Positions 44,462 to 53,401 of a stretch of 64,000 nt of DNA are shown here, piece after piece; position 1 is the stretch's first letter; each line of letters opens with the position of its first letter. Position numbers and translations under genes: made by a program. Origin of the DNA: Bacteroidota bacterium (GTDB lineage Bacteria; Bacteroidota; Bacteroidia; Chitinophagales; Chitinophagaceae); the NCBI GenBank assembly GCA_016712665.1, contig JADJQP010000001.1, positions 248,001-312,000 on the forward strand, in the 5' to 3' direction. The notes under the pieces were generated by a model. It ran no database searches, was not told the DNA's origin, and worked only from the letters and a program-made list of their open reading frames with translations.

Positions 44462-46918
44462 ATGATGAAAAAGAAGGCTTGTTGTTTATTTTGGTATTTT
44501 TTTGGATGAATGCCTTTGCTCAAAATCAAATGGCCCTATTGAAGGGAAAGGTTTTCGATGAAAAAACAATGCCTTAGAAGGTGTGAATATCAGTCTCAAA
44601 GGAATCCCAGGCGGGGCCCGCACCGATGACAAGGGGAATTTTTCATTAGCAGTTCCTGCAGAAAAAAATATCACCGTCGTTTTTAGTACTATGAGTTTTG
44701 AAACAAAATCTGTTTTCAAACGACTATCTGATGGTGAAACGTCTAATATAACCGTAACCTTAAAATCGAATGTCATTATTATGAAAACGGTCATCAAAAA
44801 AGATGACAGAAGGCGTAATGAAGCAGGTTCCGTTCGTATTGATCCAAAACTCTACGACAAAATGCCCAGTATTGTAGGCGGCATTGAAGGTCAATTAAAA
44901 ATATTTTTGAGCAATAATAATGAGCTTACTTCGCAATACAATGTGCGTGGTGGCAACTTTGACGAAAACCTAGTCTATATCAATGATTTTGAAGTGTATC
45001 GACCTTTTTTGGTACGGAGTGGACAGCAGGAGGGTTTGAGTATTATTAATCCGGAGCTGGTTAGTGGGGTCAATTTTTCAACCGGTGGTTTTCAATCGAA
45101 GTATGGCGACAAAATGAGTAGTGTATTGGATATTACCTATAAGCGACCCAAAGAATTTGCAGGAAGTGTAAGCCTTAGTATGCTGGGGTTTGGTGCCCAT
45201 CTTGAAGGAAGTGGCATCAAAAAAAGACTTTCGTATATGGTGGGTGTACGTCAAAAATCGAATCAGTATTTATTACAGGCACAACAAACCAAAGGCGTCT
45301 ACAATCCAACCTTTACTGATGTGCAGGCTTTCGTCAATTATCAATTTGATACCGACTGGCAAGTAGATATTTTTGCCAACTACGCCCGAAACCGGTTTGA
45401 TTTTCAACCTGCCAGTTCTACGCAAAGTTTTGGACTCATCAATCGTGCCTTTCAATTAAAAACATATTATAATGGGGGCGAAACCGATAAATTTGATTCG
45501 CGTTATGGCGGCATATCGGTAACCAATACCCCTAACAACAAAACCACACTGAAATTAATCGCTACCGGCTTTCAAACCAATGAATCTGAAACCTATGATA
45601 TTCAGGGCGAATACCTATTAGGAGAAATAGAAACCGATTTGGGAAAAGAAAACTTTGGCGAAGTTAAATATGCCATCGGTACCGGTATTGTACATAATTA
45701 TGCTCGTAATTATTTAAACGTCAATGTTGCGAATATTGGACATAAAGGTTCTTATGATGCGAATCGTCATTTTTTACAATGGGGGGTCAATACCGAAATT
45801 GTAAACATTTCTGACAAACTCAATGAGTGGGAACGAAGAGACAGTGCCGGCTTTTCACAGCCTTTTTCAAACGATAGCTTGTTCATGGCAAAACGATATA
45901 AAACCTCGCAAGATTTTATGTATAGTCGCTATACCGCTTTCGTACAAGATAATATAGCTTTTGATTCTTTAGGTCTAGTAGCTACGGGGGGTATTCGGGT
46001 TAATTATAATGCCTTGAATAAAGAGTTTTTAGTAAGTCCGCGTTTGCAACTTTCTTGGAAACCCAAATGGGAAAAAGATATTATCATACGAGGGGCTACC
46101 GGCATCTATAGCCAACCTCCTTTTTATCGTGAGATGCGTAACCTCGATGGGAATGTGAATTTTGATGTAAAAGCCCAGAAATCGTTCCATGCCGTTTTGG
46201 GCCTCGATTATAATTTCAAGGCTTTTAAAAATCGTCCTTTTAAGTTTACTACAGAATGGTACTACAAAAATATGTGGGACTTAGTGCCCTATGAATACGA
46301 CAATGTGCGGATCCGGTATTTTGGAAAAAACAATGCCAAAGGATTTGCCTATGGTGCCGAATTCAGATTGTATGGCGATATTGTAAAAGATGCAGAATCA
46401 TGGATAAGTTTGGGCTTAATGAAAAGCAGTGAGGATGTGTTAGACGATCAGGTACTAATCAAAAGCAAAACCACAGGTGCAGACAGTACCACCATCTACC
46501 CAGGATTTATTCCGCGACCAACAGATTCCAGAATTAGTTTTGGTTTGTATTTTGCTGATTATTTGCCCCGAAATAAAAATTTCAAATTATATCTAAGCGG
46601 TTTATATTCTACCGGATTGCCTTTCGGGCCTCCCGATCAAAATCGATATGGCGACACCCTTCGCATTCCAAGTTATAAGCGAGTGGATGTAGGCTTTATG
46701 GCCCTTTTGTTAGATGGGGAACGTAAGGACAGACCGCGATACAGTTATTTTAGAAATATCAAATCGATGTGGTTAAGTCTTGAAGTGTTCAATTTACTCG
46801 GAATACAAAATACCATTTCGTATCTGTGGATACAAGATCAAAGCAGCTCAAGAGTGTATGCGGTTCCAAATCGCTTAACCAATCGACTATGAATCTGAAA
46901 CTGGTTACCAGGTTTTAA
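44462..46918 (+). pseudogene. TonB-dependent receptor (carboxypeptidase-like plug domain) with three one-base lesions
   Basis: The longest open part is 44583-46892 (769 codons). ATG 44462 opens a signal peptide that needs one more T in the run at 44489-44492 (then LFLVFFWMNAFAQ). One more A in the run at 44561-44566 then joins KGKVFDEKNNALEGVNISLK. At the end one missing base in CTATG near 46889 would restore LTNRLMNLKLVTRF ending in Phe, the usual outer-membrane beta-barrel signal, with stop 46916-46918. Repaired length is 819 residues. The plug and barrel are typical (YNVRGGNFDENLVYINDFEV, TGGFQSKYGDKMSSVLDITY). It lies 10 bp before rnhA. The protein imports nutrients across the outer membrane. 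The triple lesion suggests sequence errors or a decaying gene. Confidence 0.8.
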
Positions 46919-46928
46919 TTGCATAGGT

Positions 46929-47570
46929 ATGAGTAAAAAACCTAAACAAAAATTTTATGTGGTATGGGCCGGCGAAGAGCCCGGTATTTACACCTCTTGG
47001 AAAGAATGTCAAAAACAAATTGAAGGCTTTGAAGGAGCAGTTTACAAATCCTTTTTGACCAAAGAAATGGCCGAATATGCTTTTGAAAGATCGAGCAAAG
47101 AATTTATTGGAAAAGAAATCAAGGAAAGTACCTTAAGCAAAGAAAAATTAGAAGCCATTGGCAAACCTATAATAGACAGCATTTGTGTAGACGGTGCCTG
47201 CAATGGAAGTCCGGGCAAAGCTGAATATAGAGGAGTGGACACTGCAACCGGCGCTGAATTTTTTAGGCAAGGACCCTATGAGGATGGTACGAATAATGTA
47301 GTGGAGTTTTTGGGAATTGTGCATGCCTTGGCTTTTTGTAAGCAACGAAATTTAAATCTACCCATTTATTCGGATAGCAAAAATGCCATTAACTGGGTGA
47401 AATACAAAAATCCCAGAACCAAATTAAAAGCAAGCGCTAAGAATAAAAAGATATTTGAATTGTTGGATCGGGCGGTAAAATGGTTGCATCAAAACGATTA
47501 CAAAAATAAAATTCTCAAATGGGAAACTAAGGCCTGGGGCGAAAACCCGGCTGATTTTGGAAGAAAATAA
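46929..47570 (+). CDS. rnhA: Ribonuclease H1 with viroplasmin domain
   Basis: This encodes 213 residues. The N-terminal ~50 residues are a viroplasmin/HBD domain (KFYVVWAGEEPGIYTSWKEC, then EGAVYKSF) that binds RNA-DNA hybrids. The RNase H domain starts at about 75: SICVDGACNGSPG, NNVVEFLGIVHAL, IYSDSKNAINWV and GENPADFGRK supply the D-E-D-D metal ligands. It removes RNA from hybrids in the cytosol. The gene may be co-transcribed with the TonB receptor. The identification is firm. Confidence 0.94.
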   Translation: MSKKPKQKFYVVWAGEEPGIYTSWKECQKQIEGFEGAVYKSFLTKEMAEYAFERSSKEFIGKEIKESTLSKEKLEAIGKPIIDSICVDGACNGSPGKAEYRGVDTATGAEFFRQGPYEDGTNNVVEFLGIVHALAFCKQRNLNLPIYSDSKNAINWVKYKNPRTKLKASAKNKKIFELLDRAVKWLHQNDYKNKILKWETKAWGENPADFGRK

Positions 47571-47605
47571 GTGTTGAAACTGGAAATACAGAGTTTACCT
47601 TCTTC

Positions 47606-47640
47606 AATCTTTTCCAAAGTTCGGAACTTTGGAAAAGATT
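47606..47640. repeat. 35-bp perfect inverted repeat (17+1+17)
   Basis: The left arm AATCTTTTCCAAAGTTC is followed by one G and the exact reverse complement of the arm. It lies 36 bp after the rnhA stop. It can form a long hairpin with almost no loop and no U-tail. I recall similar intergenic palindromes in Bacteroidota, but I cannot confirm it here. No second copy was seen in this window. Confidence 0.85.
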
Positions 47641-47678
47641 AAACAATCGAATTCAAAACAATGATTCCAAACATAAAA

Positions 47679-47705
47679 AAAGAGGCAACAAAATGTCGCC
47701 TCTTT
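47679..47705 (-). terminator. Intrinsic terminator for the minus-strand thioredoxin gene
   Basis: A stem AAAGAGGC/GCCTCTTT with an inner ACA/TGT pair is followed on the minus strand by a run of T (A-run at 47675-47681 on the plus strand). It lies 18 bp past the stop of the gene at 47723-48217. It may also work for rnhA on the plus strand, but the T-run there is weak. Confidence 0.75.
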
Positions 47706-47722
47706 GAGTTTGATTAATAATA

Positions 47723-48217
47723 TTATTGCTTCGATAGCTCTTTCACCTTGTCAAAAAGCAAGTTTTCACTCCCTTCTTCATATCCTGTGTGTTGAAATAC
47801 TATTTTACCGTTTTTATCAACGATCATGGTAAAGGGTACATTTTGAAAGTTGAGAGAACGTTTCAAATCGCTATTCGGATCTAAGTAAACCGGGAAGGTC
47901 CACCCTTGCGATTTTGAATAGGTTTTTACCATAGCAGTTGCACGAGAGTCATCCACAGAAACGGTCATATAGTTAAAATCGGCTTCCTTCTGCCAATCAG
48001 GCAATTTGGTTTTGATATTTTTTATTTCTTGTTTGCAAGGAATACACCAAGTAGCCCAAAAACTAACCAATGTAACTTTACCTTTTTCAATGGTTTCATT
48101 AAAAGGCACCTGCTTACCGTTAATATCACGAACTAAAGTGGTAGGTAAATCTTGACTTTGTGCGAATACTCCTACAGAGAATAATGAGGCTATCGCAACT
48201 AAAAATAATTTTTTCAT
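47723..48217 (-). CDS. TlpA/ResA-like periplasmic thioredoxin
   Basis: This encodes 164 residues from ATG 48217 (MKKLFLVAIASLFSVGVFAQ signal peptide). The open frame begins at 48262, but the added residues disturb the signal. The thioredoxin fold has active site WCIPC at 57-61 (usual WCxPC) and the cis-Pro loop VPFTMIV. It is a minimal single-domain member, unlike the DUF4369 pair at 4-6 kb. It is likely a periplasmic thiol reductase for cytochrome or other extracytoplasmic proteins. The -7 element at 48250-48257 supports the shorter start. Confidence 0.88.
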   Translation of the reverse strand: MKKLFLVAIASLFSVGVFAQSQDLPTTLVRDINGKQVPFNETIEKGKVTLVSFWATWCIPCKQEIKNIKTKLPDWQKEADFNYMTVSVDDSRATAMVKTYSKSQGWTFPVYLDPNSDLKRSLNFQNVPFTMIVDKNGKIVFQHTGYEEGSENLLFDKVKELSKQ

Positions 48218-48249
48218 TTTTGAAATTTTATTGTTTTTATTAACTAAGT

Positions 48250-48257
48250 CAAATATA
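48250..48257 (-). promoter_or_regulatory. Putative -7 element (TATATTTG) for the thioredoxin gene
   Basis: The minus strand reads TATATTTG, a full consensus match, 33 bp before ATG 48217. Confidence 0.5.
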
Positions 48258-48338
48258 GACAACTTTTACATCAGAAGGTAAAAAAAACCCTCGTTAAGAT
48301 TTGATTAATAATTGCAGCCGTTTTAGCGAATCATTATG

Positions 48339-48367
48339 TTTCAAATGTACAAAATTGCTTAATTTTG
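48339..48367 (+). promoter_or_regulatory. Putative promoter for the IscA-type gene
   Basis: TTTC at 48339-48342 and TAATTTTG at 48360-48367 are 17 bp apart, matching the -33/-7 pattern with one mismatch. The TTG at 48365 is inside this -7 element, so ATG 48389 is the start of the gene. Confidence 0.55.
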
Positions 48368-48388
48368 CCAAAGATAATACAGCTCTAT

Positions 48389-48736
48389 ATGGAAACGGCC
48401 TTAGAAAATAGTATTTATATCAGTGATAAAGCCAAGGCAAAGGTTGAACAACTCATTGCAGATTCGCAATTGGATGATTCTCATTTTTTGCGAGTGAGCG
48501 TCGTAGGCGGTGGATGCAGTGGCTTGAGTTATAAGCTTGATTTTGACAATGAGTTAAAACCAATGGATCAAGTTTTTGAAGATAAGGGAATTAAATTGGT
48601 AACAGACCTTAAGAGTTTTTTGTACCTGGTTAATACCGAATTGGATTTTAGCGATGGACTGAATGGTAAAGGATTTAACTTTGTGAATCCAAATGCAAGC
48701 AGAAGTTGTGGATGTGGCGAAAGTTTTGCCGTATAA
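48389..48736 (+). CDS. HesB/IscA-type iron-sulfur cluster assembly protein
   Basis: This encodes 115 residues from ATG 48389 (METALENSIYISDKAKAKVE). The three conserved cysteines of A-type carriers are present: one in VVGGGCSGLSYKL and two in the C-terminal SCGCGESF. These proteins carry or deliver Fe-S clusters or iron in the cytosol. Whether it is IscA, SufA or ErpA cannot be decided from the sequence. The gene is followed after 16 bp by the PH-domain gene. Confidence 0.92.
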   Translation: METALENSIYISDKAKAKVEQLIADSQLDDSHFLRVSVVGGGCSGLSYKLDFDNELKPMDQVFEDKGIKLVTDLKSFLYLVNTELDFSDGLNGKGFNFVNPNASRSCGCGESFAV

Positions 48737-48752
48737 TTTAAAATAGACCTCC

Positions 48753-49238
48753 ATGTTTTATAAAGCCTCACTCGATACGCTGAGTAAGATTGTTACTGCA
48801 GCTACTGCATTGTTTTTTCTTTTTTTTGCAATAATGGCATTTACTTCCTGGACCGGAATGCCGTATATTTTATTGCTTCCGTGCGCCATTTTGTTGGCTA
48901 CGGTTTTTGGTACGTATCTATACTCACCCCAGGGATATGAAATCACTCTTGACAGTATTCAAATTGTACGAAAAATCAATAAATTTCATATCCAACGAAA
49001 TAACATTCTATCCATTACACCATTGAGTGCAGATGAATTGGGACGGGCTTGGCGTACCTTTGGCAACGGTGGTATGTTTGGGTATACTGGCTGGTTTCGC
49101 TCCGCTAATCAAGGTTCGATGCGTTGGTTTGTTAGCCAGCGAAAAAATTACGTATGTATCCTAACTACAGATCACAAAAAATACATTTTGAGTCCTGATG
49201 ATGTAGAAGGATTTATAAAAGCAGCTACTCAATGGTAA
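48753..49238 (+). CDS. Two-helix membrane protein with bacterial PH-like domain
   Basis: This encodes 161 residues. Two membrane helices are at about 14-32 and 36-54 (LFFLFFAIMAFTSW; YILLLPCAILLATVFGTYL). A short PH-like beta domain follows (ITLDSIQIVRKINKFHIQRN, then CILTTDHKKYILSPDDVEGF). Proteins of this type are membrane-bound with unknown ligands. It follows the IscA-type gene after 16 bp. Its 3' end overlaps the convergent T9SS gene by 14 bp. Confidence 0.7.
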   Translation: MFYKASLDTLSKIVTAATALFFLFFAIMAFTSWTGMPYILLLPCAILLATVFGTYLYSPQGYEITLDSIQIVRKINKFHIQRNNILSITPLSADELGRAWRTFGNGGMFGYTGWFRSANQGSMRWFVSQRKNYVCILTTDHKKYILSPDDVEGFIKAATQW

Positions 49239-51099
49239 TTTTGTGTGAGGCAATTTTTTGACCTTCACGTGTTGAAATGCGAAATACATAGTTCCCTATG
49301 GGTAAAGTTTCTGTTGTAAAAGAAAATTCATTGAGTCCTTTTTTGATATAGGTATCTAACATCAGTGAAATTCGTTTGCCTTGCATATCAAAAATTTCAA
49401 ATCGTAGATGTCTATTGGATTCATTTTCAAAACGGGTGGTAAATTTTTTCTCCGGTATCGGATTGGGAAATACGCTTGACTCATTCGCTGAAGTGGTAAG
49501 GGTGGTGCCAACAGGCCATTCAATATTGTCAATAATAGAAACCCAGCAATTGTTACCTCCATTTTTGCCCCATGACCCCGAAAGGTATGCCCTGGTCGGA
49601 TTATTATACATGCGTTGTACATTGGTATAATCGCCCCATCTTTCCACGGTATCAGCCAATACATTGATAATGGAAAGACCATCCCTTACACTCACTATAT
49701 CTGAATAGTCGCCATTGCCAACTTTCAGCAGCACACTAGTGCCAGGGAAACTGTCGGTGATGCAATGAGAAAAAGTATAAAGTATTTTATGATCAGGAAT
49801 ATTGCCAACTACCGTCATGGAAGGATAGCCATACTCCATGGTTTGAGAAGAAAAAATATCGGCAGTAATGACAGGGTTGGCCTCACTGATATTCTTGATG
49901 GTACCCAAATATACCCCTGCATTCATATACGCGGGGTTCACCGTATTGGATCCAAAATGTACATAGCCATTTTCATAAATGGCAGCCAATACCCTTGCAT
50001 CATTTGTCATCAAATAATTGTTTTTGGGTCCCACCAACTTTTCACGGGCATTTGGGGGAAAACCATAGCTAAGTGGCAATTTCATAACCTTTGTACTCAA
50101 CTGTGCATTGCCCGAAATATAGGAATTATCGATTTCTGTTACAAAAAGACTGTCATTGATACTATCCACATTTCGAACCGTTAGAAAATAAAGATTTTTA
50201 TCAAAGGGAGGTATTTGGTATTTGGCTGGACAGATATTTCGCAATGGCTTTCCATTGTAATTGATACTATCCCAAAGGGTATATTGCAGTGGGTTACCGG
50301 CAAAGCCGTCTGCTTTGTTGATTTGCCAAATTACCGACTGTCTAAATCCAATAGTCCAACTTACATTGTCTTTCACTTGGTTAAAGGTCATAAATAAATC
50401 TTTATCAGACAATGCGATAATGGGGTAGTCGCTCCAAGTAGAATCATTAAAGGGATTGCCATTAATTTTGTACACATTCCAATTGCCGGTCGGATCGTTG
50501 GTTTGCGAAAAGCCTACCAATATTTGTGACTCGTAACTAATAGCACCGGAAAAACAAACCAATACAAAACGATCCTCAACCGGATCATATAATAAGCGGG
50601 GATCTGATATCCAAGCGAAATTTCCAACAGCCGCAAAAATGGAAGTAAGCGATTTATTTAATAATACTTTGCCTGTATCATCATACATACGCAAGGTGGA
50701 GTTTACGGCGCTGATAACCTTGCCACCATTGGACACAGCAATATCGTTGTCGTTTGGTGTGGAACTAGACAAATTACCTTGAATACCTTTAAACACGGTA
50801 GGATTGGGTGCGAGGCCACGTGTTTTTTTTGACGATTCCTTTTTGAACCCCTCTTGATTTTTTAGTTCGAGTTCCTTTTGTGCTCGCAATAGATTCAGTC
50901 GCTCTTTTTTGTCGCCATACTCAGCCGATGGTATCGGATGCTGATCGAGATGAATGAGTTGTGGCTGATAATCTATGATTCCGTTATCTGTAAAATTAAC
51001 GGTTTGAGGAGAAATAGAAACTCCGTTTGTTTTACGGACTTGAGCAATAGCCCCTAAACTAAAAAGTAGGGCTAGGGAAAGAAAAATGAGATGTTTCAT
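49225..51099 (-). CDS. Secreted T9SS sorting-domain protein, large
   Basis: This encodes 624 residues from ATG 51099 (MKHLIFLSLALLFSLGAIAQ signal peptide). The frame stays open to 51207 but the extra part has no signal function. The middle has repeated beta-propeller-like motifs (NDNDIAVSNGGKVISAVNST, LRMYDDTGKVLL, WISDPRLLYDPVEDRFVLVC). The last ~80 residues are a T9SS sorting domain (VFPNPIPEKKFTTRF, then FEIFDMQGKRI and LPIGNYVFRI). It should be exported to the cell surface or medium. Its enzymatic function is unknown. Confidence 0.8.
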   Translation of the reverse strand: MKHLIFLSLALLFSLGAIAQVRKTNGVSISPQTVNFTDNGIIDYQPQLIHLDQHPIPSAEYGDKKERLNLLRAQKELELKNQEGFKKESSKKTRGLAPNPTVFKGIQGNLSSSTPNDNDIAVSNGGKVISAVNSTLRMYDDTGKVLLNKSLTSIFAAVGNFAWISDPRLLYDPVEDRFVLVCFSGAISYESQILVGFSQTNDPTGNWNVYKINGNPFNDSTWSDYPIIALSDKDLFMTFNQVKDNVSWTIGFRQSVIWQINKADGFAGNPLQYTLWDSINYNGKPLRNICPAKYQIPPFDKNLYFLTVRNVDSINDSLFVTEIDNSYISGNAQLSTKVMKLPLSYGFPPNAREKLVGPKNNYLMTNDARVLAAIYENGYVHFGSNTVNPAYMNAGVYLGTIKNISEANPVITADIFSSQTMEYGYPSMTVVGNIPDHKILYTFSHCITDSFPGTSVLLKVGNGDYSDIVSVRDGLSIINVLADTVERWGDYTNVQRMYNNPTRAYLSGSWGKNGGNNCWVSIIDNIEWPVGTTLTTSANESSVFPNPIPEKKFTTRFENESNRHLRFEIFDMQGKRISLMLDTYIKKGLNEFSFTTETLPIGNYVFRISTREGQKIASHKITIE

Positions 51100-51144
51100 A
51101 GAGGAATCATTAAAATATACACTAAGGTACGAAAAATTCTTTTT

Positions 51145-51297
51145 ATGCAATATTTTATGAAAATCATCTTTGGTAGTCGCTGTAAATGCCAACGTAGTAC
51201 CTATCAAAATTTTGTAGGAATGCAGTACGGTTTCATTGGCATGATGCTGGATGCAAGAAATAAAATGGTAGATTGTACCATCAGCACAAAGTGTTAA
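51145..51297 (+). CDS. Possible 50-residue protein upstream of the BlaI-like gene
   Basis: From ATG 51145 an ORF of 50 residues reads MQYFMKIIFGSRCKCQRSTY and ends ...CTISTKC. Codon use is like neighbouring genes and it has four Cys. I see no clear promoter and no family. It lies 68 bp before the BlaI-like gene. It could be a real micro-gene or chance. Confidence 0.3.
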   Translation: MQYFMKIIFGSRCKCQRSTYQNFVGMQYGFIGMMLDARNKMVDCTISTKC

Positions 51298-51331
51298 AAT
51301 TAGAGTCTTTAGAAAAATATTTTTGGTTTAT

Positions 51332-51365
51332 CCGTTTTATAACGTATTTTTACGTTTTATAACGT
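51332..51365. promoter_or_regulatory. Tandem palindromic operator candidate before the BlaI-type regulator
   Basis: Two copies of the imperfect palindrome (A/C)CGTT-TTAT-AACGT occur at 51332-51345 and 51352-51365. They are spaced exactly 20 bp (about two helical turns), and the second copy touches the start codon at 51366. BlaI/MecI regulators bind such dyads as dimers to repress their own operon. The motif differs from the TACA/TGTA dyad of staphylococcal BlaI. Confidence 0.65.
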
Positions 51366-51743
51366 ATGAAATCAACAACACTAATACTGACCAAAGCGGA
51401 AGAAGAAATAATGCAAATCATCTGGAGTCTTGAAAAATGCCTAGTTAGAGACATTTTGGATCACTTAGGACAACCCGATATGCCACACAGTACCATCTCG
51501 TCTGTAGTGCGCATTTTAGAAAGAAAGGGTTTTGTTACGCATAAAGCCTATGGCAAAACACATGAGTACAGCCCTTTGATTTCGAAAGAAGTCTATGCGC
51601 AGCAAAAAATTAATGGCATTATAAAAAAATATTTTGCCAATTCTCCCAAACAGCTGGTAAGCTTTCTGGTACAACAAAATGATTTGAATTTAAGCGATCT
51701 AAATAAATTGCTTCAATCCCTATCCAAATCAAAAAAAGAATAA
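51366..51743 (+). CDS. BlaI/MecI/CopY-family transcriptional repressor
   Basis: This encodes 125 residues. The winged-helix DNA-binding part is visible (LTKAEEEIMQIIWSLEKCLV, then PHSTISSVVRILERKGFVTH, YGKTHEYSPLISKEVYAQQ), followed by a dimerisation helix. In paired systems a BlaR1/M56-type membrane peptidase senses a signal and cleaves the repressor. The next gene, 93 bp downstream, is such a peptidase. The tandem dyad in front of the gene supports autorepression. The signal in Bacteroidota pairs of this kind is usually unknown and need not be beta-lactams. Confidence 0.9.
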   Translation: MKSTTLILTKAEEEIMQIIWSLEKCLVRDILDHLGQPDMPHSTISSVVRILERKGFVTHKAYGKTHEYSPLISKEVYAQQKINGIIKKYFANSPKQLVSFLVQQNDLNLSDLNKLLQSLSKSKKE

Positions 51744-51836
51744 TAACAATGGCCCCTTTTTATTTAAGTCTAAACACACATAACAATATCTCTCTTAAAC
51801 AATAAAACGCTTTCGTTCCATTTAAACTAAAAAAAT

Positions 51837-52340
51837 ATGCTACACTATTTCATCAACTCCAGTATCATCTGGCTGGCCTGTCTGCTGGTTTACGAGGGTC
51901 TATTTAGAAAAGTTAGTTTTCATCAATATAATCGCTTGTATTTACTGGTAGGTTTACTAGGAGGTATTCTGATACCTTTAGCCAACTTCCATATCGTAAA
52001 GACAGCCAGCAATCATACCCTCCTAGACCCAATTACCAAGATATATGAAATTAAAAAGACGGCTATTGTAAACCAAGTAACGGACCTATCAACATCTCCT
52101 CAAACTGCCCAAGTTGACGAAAGTCAAATTTTTTGGTGGATGTACTTCCTTGGCGTTTTCGTTGGACTGCTATTTATTGCCAAAGAGGTCTTTGCTTTAT
52201 GTATCCTGTATAAACAAGGTCGTAAAACCAAAGAATCCGGTTGCCTAATTGTGGAAACCGGTAAAATGCACACTGTCTACTCATTCTCCAATATTATTTT
52301 TGTCAGTAGCAAAGCAGACTATACTCAAAACCAATGGTAA
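51837..52340 (+). CDS. M56/BlaR1-like membrane peptidase, N-terminal fragment
   Basis: This encodes 167 residues from ATG 51837. Membrane helices are visible at about 5-20 (SSIIWLACLLVYEGLF), 33-50 and 100-118. The reading ends in TAA at 52338-52340, but the same frame continues at once with FLLMHEKEHYRQLH, which contains the zinc motif of the peptidase. The natural gene is therefore 51837-53378, broken by one in-frame stop (CAA to TAA or similar). As read, this fragment has no catalytic site. Confidence 0.75.
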   Translation: MLHYFINSSIIWLACLLVYEGLFRKVSFHQYNRLYLLVGLLGGILIPLANFHIVKTASNHTLLDPITKIYEIKKTAIVNQVTDLSTSPQTAQVDESQIFWWMYFLGVFVGLLFIAKEVFALCILYKQGRKTKESGCLIVETGKMHTVYSFSNIIFVSSKADYTQNQW

Positions 52341-53378
52341 TTTTTGCTGATGCATGAAAAAGAGCATTACAGGCAACTGCATCTCATTGATAATTTATTC
52401 TTGATTTTGCTCCGAATTGTTTTTTGGTTTCATCCCTTGGTGTACATATTTTTCAACAAGCTTCGCATCGTGCATGAATATCAAGCCGATCGGGCGGCCG
52501 CAACAGATACAGCACATTATGGGCTTTTTCTACTGGAACAAAATCTATTACAAAGCGCCCCCTCTCTCACCCATTCATTCAATTATTCACCAATAAAAAC
52601 TAGAATTGCTATGCTCCTCAAAACAAAAAGTACTCAAAAACAATTAGTAAGATACCTTAGTGTCTTTCCTCTTTTTATCCTCTTTTTCCTTTGTTGCACC
52701 CAAACGTCCTTTTCCGGAGGCATCAATAAAAATGAAAAAATCATTACGTTTAAAGGAAATAAAATTCAATTTGAAGATTTCAAACTTATTCCGTACGAGT
52801 ATCAGGATATCATGCGTCAACAAAAGAAAATGTTTTTAAATGTGGTGATGCCCGATTCTATACCCATTCAAGACCGCACTACAGGACTTACTACCATGCA
52901 TAAGGTGGAGACGGCAGCTGCTCCCGCATTTTTGAATGGCAAACCTATTTTTGGAAAAGAAGAGGATTATCTGTTAAATGACTATGACTCGCGATACACA
53001 GATCCGGTCCTGATTAGTAGTTCAAAAAATCTACCCACGCATATTTTTATGCAATTGAAAAATGAATTTGACAAATTAGATGATGGAGAATATTACCTAC
53101 GGGGTAATAATATGGTTATTGACGATAAAGGGAAAATGGCCTTTTACGAAAATGTCGGTCTTGATAATTATACACCTACTGGCGATAGAAAGCCCGAAAA
53201 TGCACAGGAGTTGATGAAGCGGATTGAAGAAAGAATGGTATCGATTTTGAATGATGAGGTCCGATTTAAGGCGGCGCACAAAGAGGGGAAAGCAGTACCT
53301 ACTCGTTTTCATTTTGGGAATTTCCAGATTCGGGTAAAAAACCATCAAGCCCGTTTTTTAGAAGGCGTAGGCTGTTAG
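52341..53378 (+). CDS. M56/BlaR1-like membrane peptidase, catalytic part after in-frame stop
   Basis: The frame continues directly from the stop at 52338-52340; the first possible start is TTG 52344. The zinc peptidase motif HEKEH is at the beginning (residues 173-177 of the whole protein). Then come helix IDNLFLILLRIVFWFHPLVY and the EYQADRAAA motif that supplies the third zinc ligand. A fourth helix (LSVFPLFILFFLCCTQTSF) and a ~210-residue periplasmic domain follow, without a penicillin-binding motif (no SxxK). It is therefore not a beta-lactam sensor of the BlaR1 type. The partner repressor gene lies upstream. If the stop is real, signal-induced repressor cleavage is lost. Confidence 0.75.
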   Translation, partial: FLLMHEKEHYRQLHLIDNLFLILLRIVFWFHPLVYIFFNKLRIVHEYQADRAAATDTAHYGLFLLEQNLLQSAPSLTHSFNYSPIKTRIAMLLKTKSTQKQLVRYLSVFPLFILFFLCCTQTSFSGGINKNEKIITFKGNKIQFEDFKLIPYEYQDIMRQQKKMFLNVVMPDSIPIQDRTTGLTTMHKVETAAAPAFLNGKPIFGKEEDYLLNDYDSRYTDPVLISSSKNLPTHIFMQLKNEFDKLDDGEYYLRGNNMVIDDKGKMAFYENVGLDNYTPTGDRKPENAQELMKRIEERMVSILNDEVRFKAAHKEGKAVPTRFHFGNFQIRVKNHQARFLEGVGC

Positions 53379-53401
53379 TCAATCAAGTGATAAGAAAAAT
53401 C

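Noticed and set aside
47606..47640. Perfect palindrome as rnhA terminator
   Set aside because: There is no loop and no T-run after it; a better terminator is at 47679-47705.
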